A DNA stretch of 64,000 nucleotides, taken from assembly GCA_947397865.1 (NCBI GenBank), contig OX377619.1, positions 137,859,424 through 137,923,423 on the forward strand, read 5' to 3'. Positions 1-10,379 of this stretch are shown in pieces. The notes below the pieces were generated by a model, which saw only the letters and a list, made by a program, of their open reading frames with translations, ran no database searches and was not told where the DNA came from. The position numbers were made by a program, and so were the translations under genes. The first letter of the stretch is position 1. Every line of letters begins with the position of its first letter. This stretch comes from Polietes domitor (lineage: Eukaryota > Arthropoda > Insecta > Diptera > Muscidae).

Positions 1-65
1 GTGCAAATAACCCCAAATTTCAGTTTTTACTTCACATTTAACCCACTGAATATTACCAGTATGTA

Positions 66-265
66 AACAAGTAAGAAGCCTAAAGTCGGGCGGGGCCGAC
101 TATATGATACACCCCACTTTCTATCCGAATACAATGCAACTCGGTAAAAAGTGAAAACGGGAAGAATTTTTGTATGTTTCCTAATCATAGGCTAATATTA
201 CCTGGTCCAATTTGTCAAATCGAAAAGAATATTTGTATCGGGGCTATATCCAAACATGAAATAAA
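66..265 (+). mobile_element. Family A element, AACAAGTAA-end fragment
   Basis: The segment starts AACAAGTAAG, continues through the family A GC-rich inverted repeat (GTCGGGCGGGGCCGAC) and a TATATGATACACCCCAC stretch, and then follows family A subterminal sequence. The same terminus occurs in opposite orientation at 1120-1215. The stretch at 160-230 also matches 14770-14840 in reverse complement. It looks like the outer end of an element whose interior has been replaced or inverted. Nothing in it is coding. Confidence 0.75.
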
Positions 266-299
266 GTGACTACTTACAAAATAAGTTCTACCATTTCAA

Positions 300-1215
300 A
301 TATAACGTGTTGTGCTCCCTTCAAAGAAATTGGGTAAGATCGGTTCAGATTTAGATATAGCTCCCATACAAATGTCGCTCCCGATTTGATATTTTCCGCT
401 CTAGAAACCACATATTGTACCCGATTTTCTTTAAATTTGGCACAACATCTTATAATCCAACTATAAACACCTATGCAAAAATTGGGTAAGATCAGTTTAG
501 ATTTAGATATAGCTCCCATACAAATGTCGCTCCCGATTTGACATTTTCGCTCTAGAAACCACATATTGTACCCGATTTTCTTTAAATTTGGCACAACATC
601 TTATAATCCAACTATAAACACCTATGCAAAAATTGGGTAAGATCGGTTTAGATTTAGATATAGCTCCCATACAAATGTCGCTCCCGATTTGACATTTTCC
701 GCTCTAGAAACCACATATTGTACCCGATTTTCTTTAAATTTGGCACAACATCTTATAATCCAACTATAAACACCGTTGCAGAAAGTAGGTAAGATCGGTT
801 CAGATTTAGATATAGCCCCCAAACAAATGTAGCTCCTGATTTGACTTTTGCCGCTTTAGATCGATTTTCTTTAAATTTGGCACAACAGCTTATAATCCAA
901 GTAAAAAACCTATGGTGAAAGTGGCTAAGATCGGTTCAGATTTAGATATAGCGCAAATACAAATGTTGCTCCCAAATGTTTAACCGATTTTGGCCAAACT
1001 ATACGAATTATATTTCACCTATTTCGTTCCAGATTTCAATATACTCCCATACAAATGTCCTTTCCGATATAACATTTTTTGTCAAACACACACATTTACA
1101 GGATGCAAAAATCCTGCCCGTTTTCACTTTTTCACCGAATTAAATTGTATTCGGATAGAAAGTGGAGTGTATCATAGAGTCGGCCCCGCCCGACTTTAAC
1201 CTTTCCTTACTTGTT
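300..1215 (-). mobile_element. Family A tandem array plus AACAAGTAA terminus
   Basis: About four tandem units of 151-152 bp, recognisable by TGGGTAAGATCGG at 331, 483 and 634 and a diverged start at 785, are followed by the array-to-terminus transition and the family A end (GTCGGCCCCGCCCGAC, then CCTTACTTGTT at 1205-1215). The last unit carries a variant also found in the last unit of the array at 23.6-25.2 kb. The 66-106 aa open frames on the minus strand are periodic by-products of a unit length that is not a multiple of three. Confidence 0.8.
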
Positions 1216-1294
1216 AACAATGGGTCTATCTCTCTTCCTTTTGGGTGTTACAAACAAATGCACAAAGACATAATACTCTCGTGGAGTGTATAAA
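1213..1294 (+). mobile_element. Family A TATAC-hairpin end fragment
   Basis: This reads AACAATGGGTCTATCTC, GGGTGTTACAAACAAATGC and then CTCGTGGAGTGTATA, the reverse complement of the TATACACTCCACGAG end of other copies. It is fused directly to the opposite terminus at 1215, sharing only a couple of T residues. Its orientation pairs it with the fragment at 66-265 rather than with the array between them. Confidence 0.7.
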
Positions 1295-1724
1295 AATTGC
1301 TGGCCCTTAATGGGTTAGAAAATTCTAAAAATTGCATTTGGTTATCAAAACCTCTCCAAAGTGCCCCTAAAAACACAAATCGAACTAAAAATGTGGAAGT
1401 TATTACGGTTTTTATAAAAAATTCATCAAAAATTGCACTAAAATAGTAGAAATCTATACACTGGGTCATATTGCAAGTTTTTAATATGGTTTGATAAGGT
1501 TTTGGTCGGATTTTTATTTCTAGCGTTTTTTTAAATACCATTCTCATCGTGAATTTTATTCAAGAAAAACCTGATTTACAAAGGTTATTTTGAACGCGTC
1601 CAGCTCTAGAACGGACAATGATTTGGGAGACATATTTTCGGAGAATACATAAAACATTTCATTTTAGTCGGGGACATCAACAACATTTTTTCCTTCCTCA
1701 CAAAAGAAGCCACTCTAATGTTTA
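1295..1724. other. No recognised feature
   Basis: AT-rich sequence between two repeat elements. No frame, RNA structure or repeat family is recognised, apart from a short lead-in to the following family B fragment. Confidence 0.5.
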
Positions 1725-2222
1725 TACTATATATATCGAAACAATATTTCAAATCAGTTCAAAAATTATATATAAGGCAGCAATCTCCAAAAAAGCTTAA
1801 ACACCCTAAATATTGGGGGTAGTGGATGCATTTTCAGCTACAGTCGTTTGGTTCGTTGTATTTTCATCCTATTTTAATTCCAAAAGTACTAATATTGAAA
1901 ATCACCGAATTTCGTGCTTCTTTCTGTTGTCGTTTAATTGGTACCATTTTTATCCCATTTCATCACCTACAAATAAGATTTGCTATAAGGGAAATGCGCA
2001 TACCAAATATCAAAGAAATATAAGCAGACATATTTAAAAATATGCTTAAATACGATAAATATTAGAGGTTATTTGGGGTATTTTCAGTCCTTGTGTGGAA
2101 AAATGTTTCGCTGTTTATCGATTTTGCCCAGTTGCAATCAATCTCAGGTCGATATTTCAAGGTGTTACAAACGGAATGGCAAAAATAGAACCCCTTTCTG
2201 TGATGGAGGGTATAGAAATAAA
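1725..2222 (+). mobile_element. Family B element, 5'-truncated
   Basis: Contains the family B segment ATATATCGAAACAATATTTCA, the CAGCAATCTCCAAAAAAGCTTAA stretch, roughly one diverged unit of the 136 bp type (AGCTACAGTCGTTTGG, GGTACCATTTTTATCCC), the TTCAAGGTGTTACAAACGG motif and the terminal GGAGGGTATAGAAA. The AACAAGTAA end is missing. This copy shows the undisturbed version of the site that is interrupted at 61614/63113, which makes it a useful empty-site reference. Confidence 0.7.
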
Positions 2223-2760
2223 ACACCTCTATATTAAAAGTAGTGGTGCTTTTGCGTTACAAATTCAAAGGGAGTTTGTTCCAAAGATGAATGCTAAATG
2301 TATAGAATTTCCTCTCAGAAGTTAGACAATCAATGCTGAGATGTAAAAGCTTCACTCCTGTGTTAGAGCGGTCGAATTTGAAGTGATTGAATACTTATTC
2401 TGGCTCCTTGGTGTAAAAGATCTTATGGAGTTGCATTAAACATTTAGTTTTCAGAAGGTTTTCAAAAGATATGTTTACTATTTAATAAGCGAATTGAGCT
2501 ATTCGGTCATGTCTCTTCTTCTTAAATATATATCTTGCTATGTCACTGTAGGCCACCTTCAGTTTTTGCACTATATTCGCCGTCGCACAGTGTGACCTTT
2601 TCACTTTTTTCGTAGCAAAAATCATAACTACGGATCTAGTGAAGATATTTACAAAGGCAAAAATTTGTTGCGAAGAAGTCGCTTTAAAATGAGACTAGGC
2701 AATCGATCGGAGACTTACTGGGAGCTTTAAAACCAGACGTCTGATATGGGTTTTCTTTCT
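2223..2760. other. No recognised feature
   Basis: AT-rich sequence with no recognisable repeat family, gene or RNA. Confidence 0.5.
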
Positions 2761-2765
2761 TCTGA

Positions 2766-2822
2766 TGTTTTAAATCTTTATTATACCTTCAATCTACAGA
2801 TTAGGAGGGTATATATCACTTA
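2766..2822. repeat. Family E terminal hairpin
   Basis: Reads TATACCTTC, AATCT, AC, AGATT, AGGAGGGTATA, which folds into a near-perfect hairpin. The same architecture with different stem bases is found at 22168 and 57012. It is probably an isolated terminus of an element related to families A and B. Confidence 0.6.
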
Positions 2823-2829
2823 CTTTTAA

Positions 2830-2968
2830 AATATTGATTTGGTGTATTATTTTGATTTGCGAAATGTTTGCACCCATCCATTTTGTGGAAATTTTAACAA
2901 ATTGAAACAATCGCAGCTATCGATGTCAAATACCGTACCGCTTGACATGGAATGACTCATATATTTTA
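2830..2968 (-). mobile_element. Family C end fragment
   Basis: Contains CAATCGCAGCTATCGATGTC, TACCGTACCGCTTGACATGG and AATGACTCATATAT. It matches the reverse complement of the left end of the element at 46881-47844 and the fragment at 38695-38878. No coding capacity is visible. Confidence 0.65.
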
Positions 2969-2980
2969 TGGTAAACACTA

Positions 2981-3377
2981 GGGCTGTTTTTCTTAAAGCC
3001 GGGATAACAAGCAGCGATAACAAAAACGTCAATAAAAATTTATTTTTTTGCTCAAATAAAAAATTCTTTTTTCACATTGTCGCCAAATACAATATAAATA
3101 TATGTGTCAAAACAAGTTTTCAAAAAAATATTTTGTGTTGACTTTATTGGACATAGCCTCGATAACCATCATTTTGACTTACACTGGATAATTATCCAGG
3201 CTAAGACAATAATTTTTAACACAAAATTTTTTTTTCAAAATTTGTTTTCACACACACATTGATATCGTTTTTGGCGACAATTTTAAAAAAGATTTTTTTA
3301 TTTTCAGTTAAATTTTAACATTTTATTTAGATTTTTGTTATCGCAGCTTAGATATCCAGTCTTAAAGAAGAACAACA
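2981..3377. mobile_element. Foldback MITE with ~160 bp inverted arms
   Basis: Left arm 2981-3140 and right arm 3215-3377 are imperfect inverted copies. Shared landmarks are TTCTTAAAGCCGGGATAAC against the reverse complement of the CCAGTCTTAAAGAAG end, CAGCGATAACAAAAA, TTGTCGCCAAA, and AACAAGTTTTCAAAAAAATA. About 75 bp separates the arms. There is no frame of note. The flanks AACACTAG and AATTACAG could be an eroded 8 bp target duplication, but this is weak. The superfamily is unassigned. Confidence 0.65.
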
Positions 3378-3589
3378 ATTACAGTAAGTAATTGATATTA
3401 TCTATTCAACTGCATCCTCCGATATGAGTACCCTTTATTGTTGATTTAATATTTAAAATGCACAGTTTTACAACGATCATTTAGGAAGGTGTTAACAAGT
3501 ATTGACCACTTTTTGTCGTTTAGCTACGCCATTTTAAATTAAGTAACCATAGACATTCCACTAATTTATATCATTTCAAATTGTTTATA

Positions 3590-4205
3590 AATATATCGCA
3601 CCATGCATGGCCTCTATGTAATGGTGAGCAGACCAAGAAACATTTAGTATCTCGTGTGACAGGCTGAGCATTGGTACAGGAATGGCATCCGCAACTGCGG
3701 CGAACAACTGCAAACAGCAACAGCATCAGCAACAAAAGTATTGACATAGTTCAGATCATAAATTATGCTAATAACATGTAAGTGCGTTAAATGTACATAA
3801 CTTTTTTAACAACATTACAACCACCAGCAGCAGCAACAGCTACAGCAATTGCAGCATGCAAAAACTGTTTAAATGGTTGGCAAATCGTTGGTAATATGTT
3901 GCACGTATGACGATACACACGTACCACTGAGGAGTACACGTTCAGATGTATGAGGCTGTTGTTGCTGGTGCTAGTGCTGCTGCTGCCCCGTGTAATGTAT
4001 GAACTAAGTGAATGATCAGCAACAACAAGAGCGTAGAAATCACTGTGAATATCGTTAAATATCATGTATGATCGTAACTTCCAAAAAGTTCTACTCACAG
4101 TCTCAGGAATCTCCAAGTTATATGGGTGGGGTGTAGCAAAAGTTTTTCAATTTTTACTACCGATGGTACTTAATGATAATGATATGAGCCTCCAAACTCG
4201 ATTTC
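3590..4205. other. Low-copy CAG/CAA-rich island
   Basis: Contains AACAGCAACAGCATCAGCAAC near 3715-3740 and CACCAGCAGCAGCAACAGCT near 3822-3842, in otherwise non-repetitive sequence of higher GC content than its surroundings. A 109-codon minus-strand frame (3787-4116) crosses it but shows no recognised domain. It is best regarded as possible host regulatory or untranslated DNA. Confidence 0.4.
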
Positions 4206-4207
4206 TA

Positions 4208-4650
4208 AAGGGTGATTTTTTAAGAGCTTGATAACTTTTTTTTTTTAAAAAAACGCATAAAATTTGCAAAATCTCATCGGTTCTTTATTTGAAACGTTAG
4301 ATTGGTCCATGACATTTACTTTTTGAAGATAATTTCATTTAAATGTTGACCGCGGCTGCGTCTTAGGTGGTCCATCCGCTTAGTCCAATTTTGGCATTTC
4401 CACGTTTTTGAGTAACAGAGACCCAATTGGTGCGAACGGCGACGAATCGAAAATTGGTGGTCATCATTAACACTGGCCGATACAGCTGCGATATTTTCTT
4501 CAGTTCGCACTCTACGTAAGCGTGTTGGTGGTTTAATGTCCAACAATGTAAATTTGGTGCGAAATTTAGTCACAATAGCCCGAATAGCCGCTTCAGTGGG
4601 TCGATTAAACTGACCATAAAATGGAAGCGCGCAATGAACTTTCTTAACAG
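4208..4650 (-). mobile_element. Truncated mariner derivative (618-bp type)
   Basis: Begins with the TIR AAGGGTGATTTTTTAAGAGC after a TA dinucleotide and is nearly identical to the full copies at 14123, 35445 and 52894 up to CTTTCTTAACAGA. There it changes abruptly into a family A array unit (TTTAGATATAGCCCCC). The part encoding the first ~20 residues of the conserved frame and the second TIR are lost. CAGA occurs in both parents at the breakpoint, so a microhomology-mediated join is likely. Confidence 0.9.
4338..4650 (-). pseudogene. Mariner-derived frame, N-terminus lost
   Basis: Remnant of the 132-codon frame seen intact in three sister copies. It keeps the second helix-turn-helix region, the segment around RTEENIAAVSASVNDD, and the fused C-terminal tail CQNWTKRMDHLRR...EIIFKK, but has no start. 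Reading continues upstream into satellite sequence, so the longer apparent protein is a chimera and not a real product. Confidence 0.8.
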
Positions 4651-5337
4651 ATTTAGATATAGCCCCCATACAAATGTCGCTCCCGATTTGACATTTTCCG
4701 CTCTAGAAACCACATATTGTACCCGATTTTCTTTAAATTTGGCACAACATCTTATAATCAAACTAGAAACACTTATGCAAAAATTGGGTAAGATCGGTTC
4801 AGATTTAGATATAGCCCCCATACAAATGTCGCTCCCGATTTGACATTTTCTACTCTAGAAACGACATATTGTACCCGATTTTCTTTAAATTTGGCACAAC
4901 ATCTTATAATCAAACTAGAAACACCTATGCAAAAATTGGGTAAGATCGGTTCAGATTTAGATATAGCCCCCATACAAATGTCGCTCCCGATTTGACATTT
5001 TCCACTCTAGAAACGACATATTGTACTCGATTTTCTTTAAATTTGGCACAACATCTTATAATCAGACTAGAAACACATATGCAAAAATTGGGTAAGATCG
5101 GTTCAGATTTAGATATAGCCAAATACAAATGTTTCTCCCAAATGTTTAACCGATTTTGGCCAAACTATACATATTATACATATTTCCGATTTAACATTTT
5201 TTGTCAAACACACACATTTAGAGGATACAAAAATCATTCCCGTTTTCGCTTTTTCACCGAATTAAATTGTATAAGGATAGAAAGTGGAGTGTATCATAGA
5301 GTCGGCCCCGCCCGAATTTAGCCTTTCCTTACTTGTT
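4650..5337 (-). mobile_element. Family A array plus AACAAGTAA terminus
   Basis: Three to four 152 bp units are followed by the family A subterminal region, GTCGGCCCCGCCCGAA and CCTTTCCTTACTTGTT at 5322-5337. The hairpin end was lost at the junction with the mariner fragment at 4650. Confidence 0.85.
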
Positions 5338-5625
5338 ATATTTTAATTAACAGCAGCCAATTTTAGCAGACTGAAATTTCTTTGGCAGTGTGAATGGGGA
5401 TGTAAGATTGCAGAATAACTGCTGTTATGTCAAAAACAGTTGCAAAGAAAAGTGTCTGCTGATAGGCAGTAGATAATCGCTGCTTTTTATTAACCGACTT
5501 GTTCTCTAAGTGTAGAATTTCTTTCTTTAAATAGTTGCTTGAAAGTACATACATATTTTGAAGAAATATTACACAAAAAACGATCGAATTCTCGGCGCTT
5601 GATCCTCCTTCAGACCCCGCATTTG
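5338..5625. other. No recognised feature
   Basis: Short unique-looking stretch between two family A copies. Nothing is recognised in it. Confidence 0.5.
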
Positions 5626-6411
5626 TATACCCTCTACTAGGGTATTATGTCTTTTTGCATTTGTTTGTAACATCCAAAAGGAAGCGATATAGACCCATTG
5701 TTAATTATACCGATCGACTTAGAATCACTTTGTGAACCGATTTAGCCATGTCCGTCTGTCTGTCCGTTCATCTATTCTTGTAATCAAAGTACAGAAGTCG
5801 GTTCAGATATAGCTCCCATGTAAATTTCGGCCTCCATATAACTTTTTGCGCGCTAAAGACCACATATTTTGAACGATTTTCTTCAAGTTTATCACAAACC
5901 TTATATGAAGTGGAAAAATCTGTGGTGAAAGTGGGTCAGATCGGTTCAGGTTCAGATATATCTCCCATACAAATATCCATTTAACATTTTGGGCTCTAGA
6001 AACCATATATTGTTATCGATTTTCTTCAACTTTGCAATAGAAATTTGTATTTTAACTGGAAACATTATGTGGGTCGATTGATATAGGTCTCATAAAAATT
6101 TCGCTCCCGATTTGACCATATATTTTAACTGATGTCGTTCCAAAGTTGAAAAAATACATTATATTCCAACTAGAAAAACCTATAGTGAATTTCAGCCACA
6201 TCTTTTCAGTTTTTATTACAGCCATCATACAAATGTCCTTTTGTCTCTCAAGGTATTATAGATTTTGATCTAATTAAGCAGAACACGTTATATGACATGT
6301 TGTGAAAGTAGGTCACATCGGTTCATGATAGTTTCCCGATTTGTAATGAGGTAGAAAGTTGAGGGTATTATATAGTCGGCCCCATCCGACTTTACACTTT
6401 CCTTACTTGTT
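5626..6411 (-). mobile_element. Family A element, both ends present
   Basis: The TATACCCTCTACTAGGGTAT hairpin end at 5626 is followed by TTTGTTTGTAACATCC, a GTCCGTCTGTCTGTCC stretch, diverged and irregular array units, and the terminus GTCGGCCCCATCCGAC...CCTTACTTGTT at 6411. The array units are far more diverged than those at 23.6-25.2 kb, suggesting an older copy. Confidence 0.8.
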
Positions 6412-6990
6412 TTCTATAATAAATGCAGAAAATTGGATATGGTTGTTGACAAAGTATGGGCCTAAATATGATGTCTAATCAGTTTTGGGGTTTTTAATTT
6501 ATACTTGAGTTACATGAGTAAGAGGATGTTCACTCAAAAATTTTATACGCATATACCGATTAAATAAAAACTATTTGGAAATGTTTTTTTTTCATTTTTA
6601 TAATCTTAAATATGTATAAATTCGAATAAAAAATACAGCTTTTTTGTACTCGATGAAATGCAAGACGAAAAACACCTACAAATTTTAACTCCAAAAAACC
6701 TTCCTACGTAGATCAAAGTTACTGAATTTGTTGTTTCTCTTTTGAATAATACTTGTTACATATGTACACAAAAACAAAAATACTAACTCTGAAAAATATT
6801 TGACAGTGAAGTGAGAAATATGACAAAAAAGTTTCTTTTGTGGGAAAAATTAGTTTATTTGCGGTAAACATGTCATCAGTTGTTGTAAATGAACAAAGAG
6901 AAATATGTTTCTTCGTTTGTCGAAATGGATTTGTATTATCATTACAAACTCCCAAAACATTTAGAAGTAACAGAAACCCTTGTTGTTGCA
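6412..6990. other. No recognised feature
   Basis: AT-rich sequence. Overlapping open frames of about 90 codons on both strands (6719-7112) have no recognisable domain and look like chance. Confidence 0.5.
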
Positions 6991-6991
6991 T

Positions 6992-7215
6992 CTATGATGA
7001 AAATATGTCACATCGGCTCAGATTTAGATACAGCTCCATAAAAATGTCGCATCGCAAATGTTATATCTTAGCGCTCTACAAACCACGCTTTGCAAACGGA
7101 ATATACGAATAGCCACACCATATTATATTTGACCTGTGAACATCTGTTGTGGAAATGGAATATGTGGGTCAATGTTTTGATATAGCCCTTATACAAATGT
7201 CCCACTTGATTTCTA
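6992..7215 (-). repeat. Diverged family A array fragment
   Basis: Contains CACATCGGCTCAGATTTAGA, GCTCCATAAAAATGTCGC and ATATAGCCCTTATACAAATG, which are eroded forms of the family A array unit. No terminus is present. Confidence 0.55.
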
Positions 7216-7574
7216 TATTCAGAGAGGGGTTTTGAAGGAGGAGGGGTCGTTTGAATTGAAAGAAATTTAAAAATGCAAATTGTATTTTATTTAAAAATTA
7301 AAGCATTGCACTTTCGTTTGTATAAGTAGAAAATGCCTACATAAAAAATTGTTAGGCTACTCCAATAATTTTTCGCAGAAGAATCTCGTCAATAGATTTT
7401 TACATAATTATTAATTTAGAGGTAAATTACATAGTTTTTGCTGTAACTCTTACTCAGGTTCGAAATCAAAGTATTTTAAAAATAAGTGTGTCACATTTAT
7501 TTGTTTCGGTTGCTAGCAGAGCAGACGATCGTTTCAAGGGATGCTACTCCCCCTTATCAAAATCGTCAAAATCG

Positions 7575-7785
7575 GATGAAGCGATCCAAGGTTATGATAT
7601 CGTTAAAGAAGCGATATTTTCACAAAAACTCACAAGAACGTAAAACGCAAACCACGTATTACTTTGAAATACGGTAAACGATACCACTAGCAGAATGTAA
7701 GTGCCAAATTTCATTAAAAATGGAGGGAATGAATATCCACATCAATGGTTTTCGCTCGTTTTTCCCAATTACCCATTATTATTAC
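7575..7785. repeat. Third copy of the 55.4-56.3 kb inverted-repeat arm
   Basis: Shares GCGATCCAAGGTTATGATAT, ATACGGTAAACGATA, CACTAGCAGAATGTAAGTGCC and the closing CCAATTACCCA with 56050-56290, at clearly lower identity. Open frames across it also appear in the related arms, but carry no known domain. Confidence 0.55.
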
Positions 7786-8054
7786 ATTTGATGTAATGTT
7801 ACTCATATTACTTTGCTACATACTAACTATATTATGAAGTAAGTCGTTACGGGCCGGAAATTATGATGGAGGTAGTGTTCTAATTGGCTGTCTCCATTCC
7901 AATATACCAGCACAAATTAAATGAATGTTTCTAATAATTGACATTCTGTCAATTCACACTCAAGGTAGCTTTATTAGCTTAATAGAGCCCCAAGTATACA
8001 TAAATGGTCTATAAACATAAAACGAAATTTGAACAGTTGTTATGGATCGATGTA
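7786..8054. other. No recognised feature
   Basis: AT-rich DNA with several TGTAATG and CATTA words. No gene or assigned element. Confidence 0.4.
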
Positions 8055-8254
8055 CAGGGTCCGCCAAATAACTTTTTTTTGAAAATGCTATAAAAAAACT
8101 ACTGAATATGTTCTCAATTTTTTTTATTTGAAAGTACAGTCCTTCCGGTTAATAATGGAAAATAATTTCATTCAAATTACTGCCTCGGTACCCCACAAAT
8201 AATAGTCCAACGGTTGATTAGTTAAAAAAAAAAAACGTTAGATGGCGGACCCTA
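8055..8254. mobile_element. 200-bp Tc1/mariner-like MITE with TA duplication
   Basis: The termini CAGGGTCCGCCAAATAAC and GTTAGATGGCGGACCCTA are inverted repeats, and the element is flanked by TA at 8053-8054 and 8255-8256. It is a second copy of the element at 62493-62691, present here in the opposite orientation. It has no coding capacity. The TA duplication and CAGGG-type ends fit the Tc1/mariner superfamily. Confidence 0.8.
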
Positions 8255-8269
8255 TACAATGAAAGAAAA

Positions 8270-8535
8270 AGCTGAATTCTCCTTATGAAAGATTGCGTTG
8301 CATCAATGATCTGTCAATGTTTTATTTAATTATCCATCAATGAATGTTTCATTAGTGTTAGATTAATGTAAAGTGACATTACTACAGTGAAATATTGTGA
8401 TGTTGATGTAAATATACATGTCATTAATGAAATGTTCGTTAATGCTTGTGCTAATTAAGCAGTTACATTAGTTTAATGACATTGACAATGTATTCATTGT
8501 TAAATTTTTGCATCAAAAATGATTTATATTTGGCT
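8270..8535. repeat. CATTAATG-rich AT stretch
   Basis: CATTAATG, TTAATG and TCAATG words recur in both orientations, including GTCAATG near the left edge and TGACATTGACAATG near the right edge. This gives a weak foldback character. No clean terminus or target duplication is visible. Confidence 0.35.
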
Positions 8536-9060
8536 GTAGACTCGAAGACTACAATAATATCTATACTTTTTATATTTTTACTCTTATAAATTTAGGTTAT
8601 ATTACACCTTCTTATACATTCAATAAATGGTAATAATGATAGCTACAAGTGCTTCGAATTTCACTTTCACATAGAAACAGTGGTTTAGGAACAGTCCCCA
8701 AAAAACATGAGAATTTTTCAAAAAAAAGTATATAAAATTAAAGCAATTTTGTTTTATTTTTTATAGATAACATTCTAACGCAGACGATTTTTTTATCATG
8801 ATTTTCTAAATTGATGTTTTAATAACGTGAAACCCCTTTTATAAGTTAGAAAACAGAATATTTATTTTGTAATAGATATTGACATAGTTTCCTCGTTATA
8901 ATGTTAGTTATCTAAAAATAGAACTGATTTTTTCCTGCAATTACTTTTCAGTGTGAATAATCGGTTGTGGTAGGACCTATATTTATAACATGGCATTACC
9001 AATATTAATCGTAACTTCGACGAAAATTGGAAGTTTAGTAAATAAGTAAAAATATTCATA
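8536..9060. other. No recognised feature
   Basis: AT-rich sequence. No gene, RNA or repeat family is recognised. Confidence 0.5.
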
Positions 9061-9280
9061 AACAAGTAAAAACGGCGTTAAGTTCGGCCGGGCCGAACTT
9101 TATATACCCTCCACCATGGATTGTATTTCATAGAGGCTATCGATTTTCGTAGAAGTGCAGTACTATTACAGGAAAATAAAACCAAAACAAATACAAATAT
9201 TGAAAAAATAATTTTATAAAGAAATATAATATTTTTAGTATTTCAAATCACACTTATAAGGCAAGGCTAACAATACGTTT

Positions 9281-9318
<38 letters not shown>

Positions 9319-9430
9319 AATAATACTTCAAGTCTATTCAAAAAATAAATATTCATATATATTTATATTTTCTAAAATGCCATAAATATTTGTAGATAGT
9401 CTGTGATACAGTTGGTTGTATTTCCACAAA
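9061..9430 (+). mobile_element. Family B element, AACAAGTAA end, 3'-truncated
   Basis: Starts AACAAGTAAAAACGGCGTT, has a perfect 10-bp-arm GC palindrome around a single central G at 9080-9100 (arm AAGTTCGGCC), then TTTATATACCCTCCACCATGG. It continues with ACCAAAACAAATACAAATATTG and then a TA microsatellite. The copy stops near GGTTGTATTTCCACAAATG, before the tandem array. Confidence 0.8.
9283..9315. repeat. (TA)n microsatellite
   Basis: An uninterrupted run of about 16 TA dinucleotides inside the family B left region. Other family B copies have only ATATATATATCGAAA here, so this is a local expansion. Confidence 0.95.
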
Positions 9431-9454
9431 TGTTAAAATATGTCTTCCAGGACA

Positions 9455-10180
9455 AATCGATTTCCTCCACTGAAATGATTTTCCTTCACAATATTTATGA
9501 AGCGATTTCATAAAAGGTATTTCAAAAATTTCGTGAAATTTTCTTAATATGTATGAAAAAATCATAAATAAAATTTCATACTACACAAAATAAAATTGTT
9601 AAATTAGTGAAACTTAGTTTCATTAGATGAAAGAAAAATGTAATTGGTTGAAATAAAAATTTCTTAAAGATTATGAAATTTGTCGTAGCCAATAAAATAT
9701 TTGTGTTATGAAATGTCTTCCTGAATATAATGATAACTTACAGATAGATTTTTAGTGTGTAGACTTTATTCGTTTAAATTCTGAACTAATAGCAATTCTC
9801 ATTTCTCCTATGATTTCTCTGACATAAGTACGTACCATAACTTGGCTCAAAGACATACTAATTACACCGATTCTCACAATGAAGGGATGCATCGACTGGT
9901 CAGTCAACCTATTTCCTTCATATAAAATTAGTCAGTAATTTTTGGGTTTTGTTTGTTCATATTGTAAACTTCAGTAGAAACTAATAATATTTACGAAACT
10001 TTGTCATTGAAATAATGAAGTTTCATAACAAAATCTATTTTATGAAAAATAAGGAGCATGTATGACAAAAGTAGATTGAATGAAGAATTGTAAATCATAA
10101 TTTCTAAGAAATGTTTCATAAATTCTATGATGAAAAGTCATTCATTTTATGAAATGCTTATTTGGCGACTTTTTAACCAA
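9455..10180. repeat. Family D, TTATGAAAT-rich foldback-like region
   Basis: TTTCATAA and TTATGAAA words recur in both orientations. 9470-9620 (CACAATATTTATGAAGCG, ATTTCATAAAAGG, AATATGTATGAAAAAATCAT) matches the reverse complement of 39645-39810. Inverted copies of the words continue to about 10180. No clean boundaries are visible. Confidence 0.5.
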
Positions 10181-10379
10181 ATTTGTTGATAATATTTACT
10201 ATGTCCTGACCCATCGTAAATATTATGAAGATAATTCTTTCAGTATATCACTGTGAGGTGTCAATTAAAAATAAAAATTATGGAACATTTTTAAACTGTG
10301 CCAAATAAACCATTGGTGTAGCTTTGTTCATTAAATATATTAATTAAATCAAAACTATGTGTTTGCTTTGTATTTGAAC

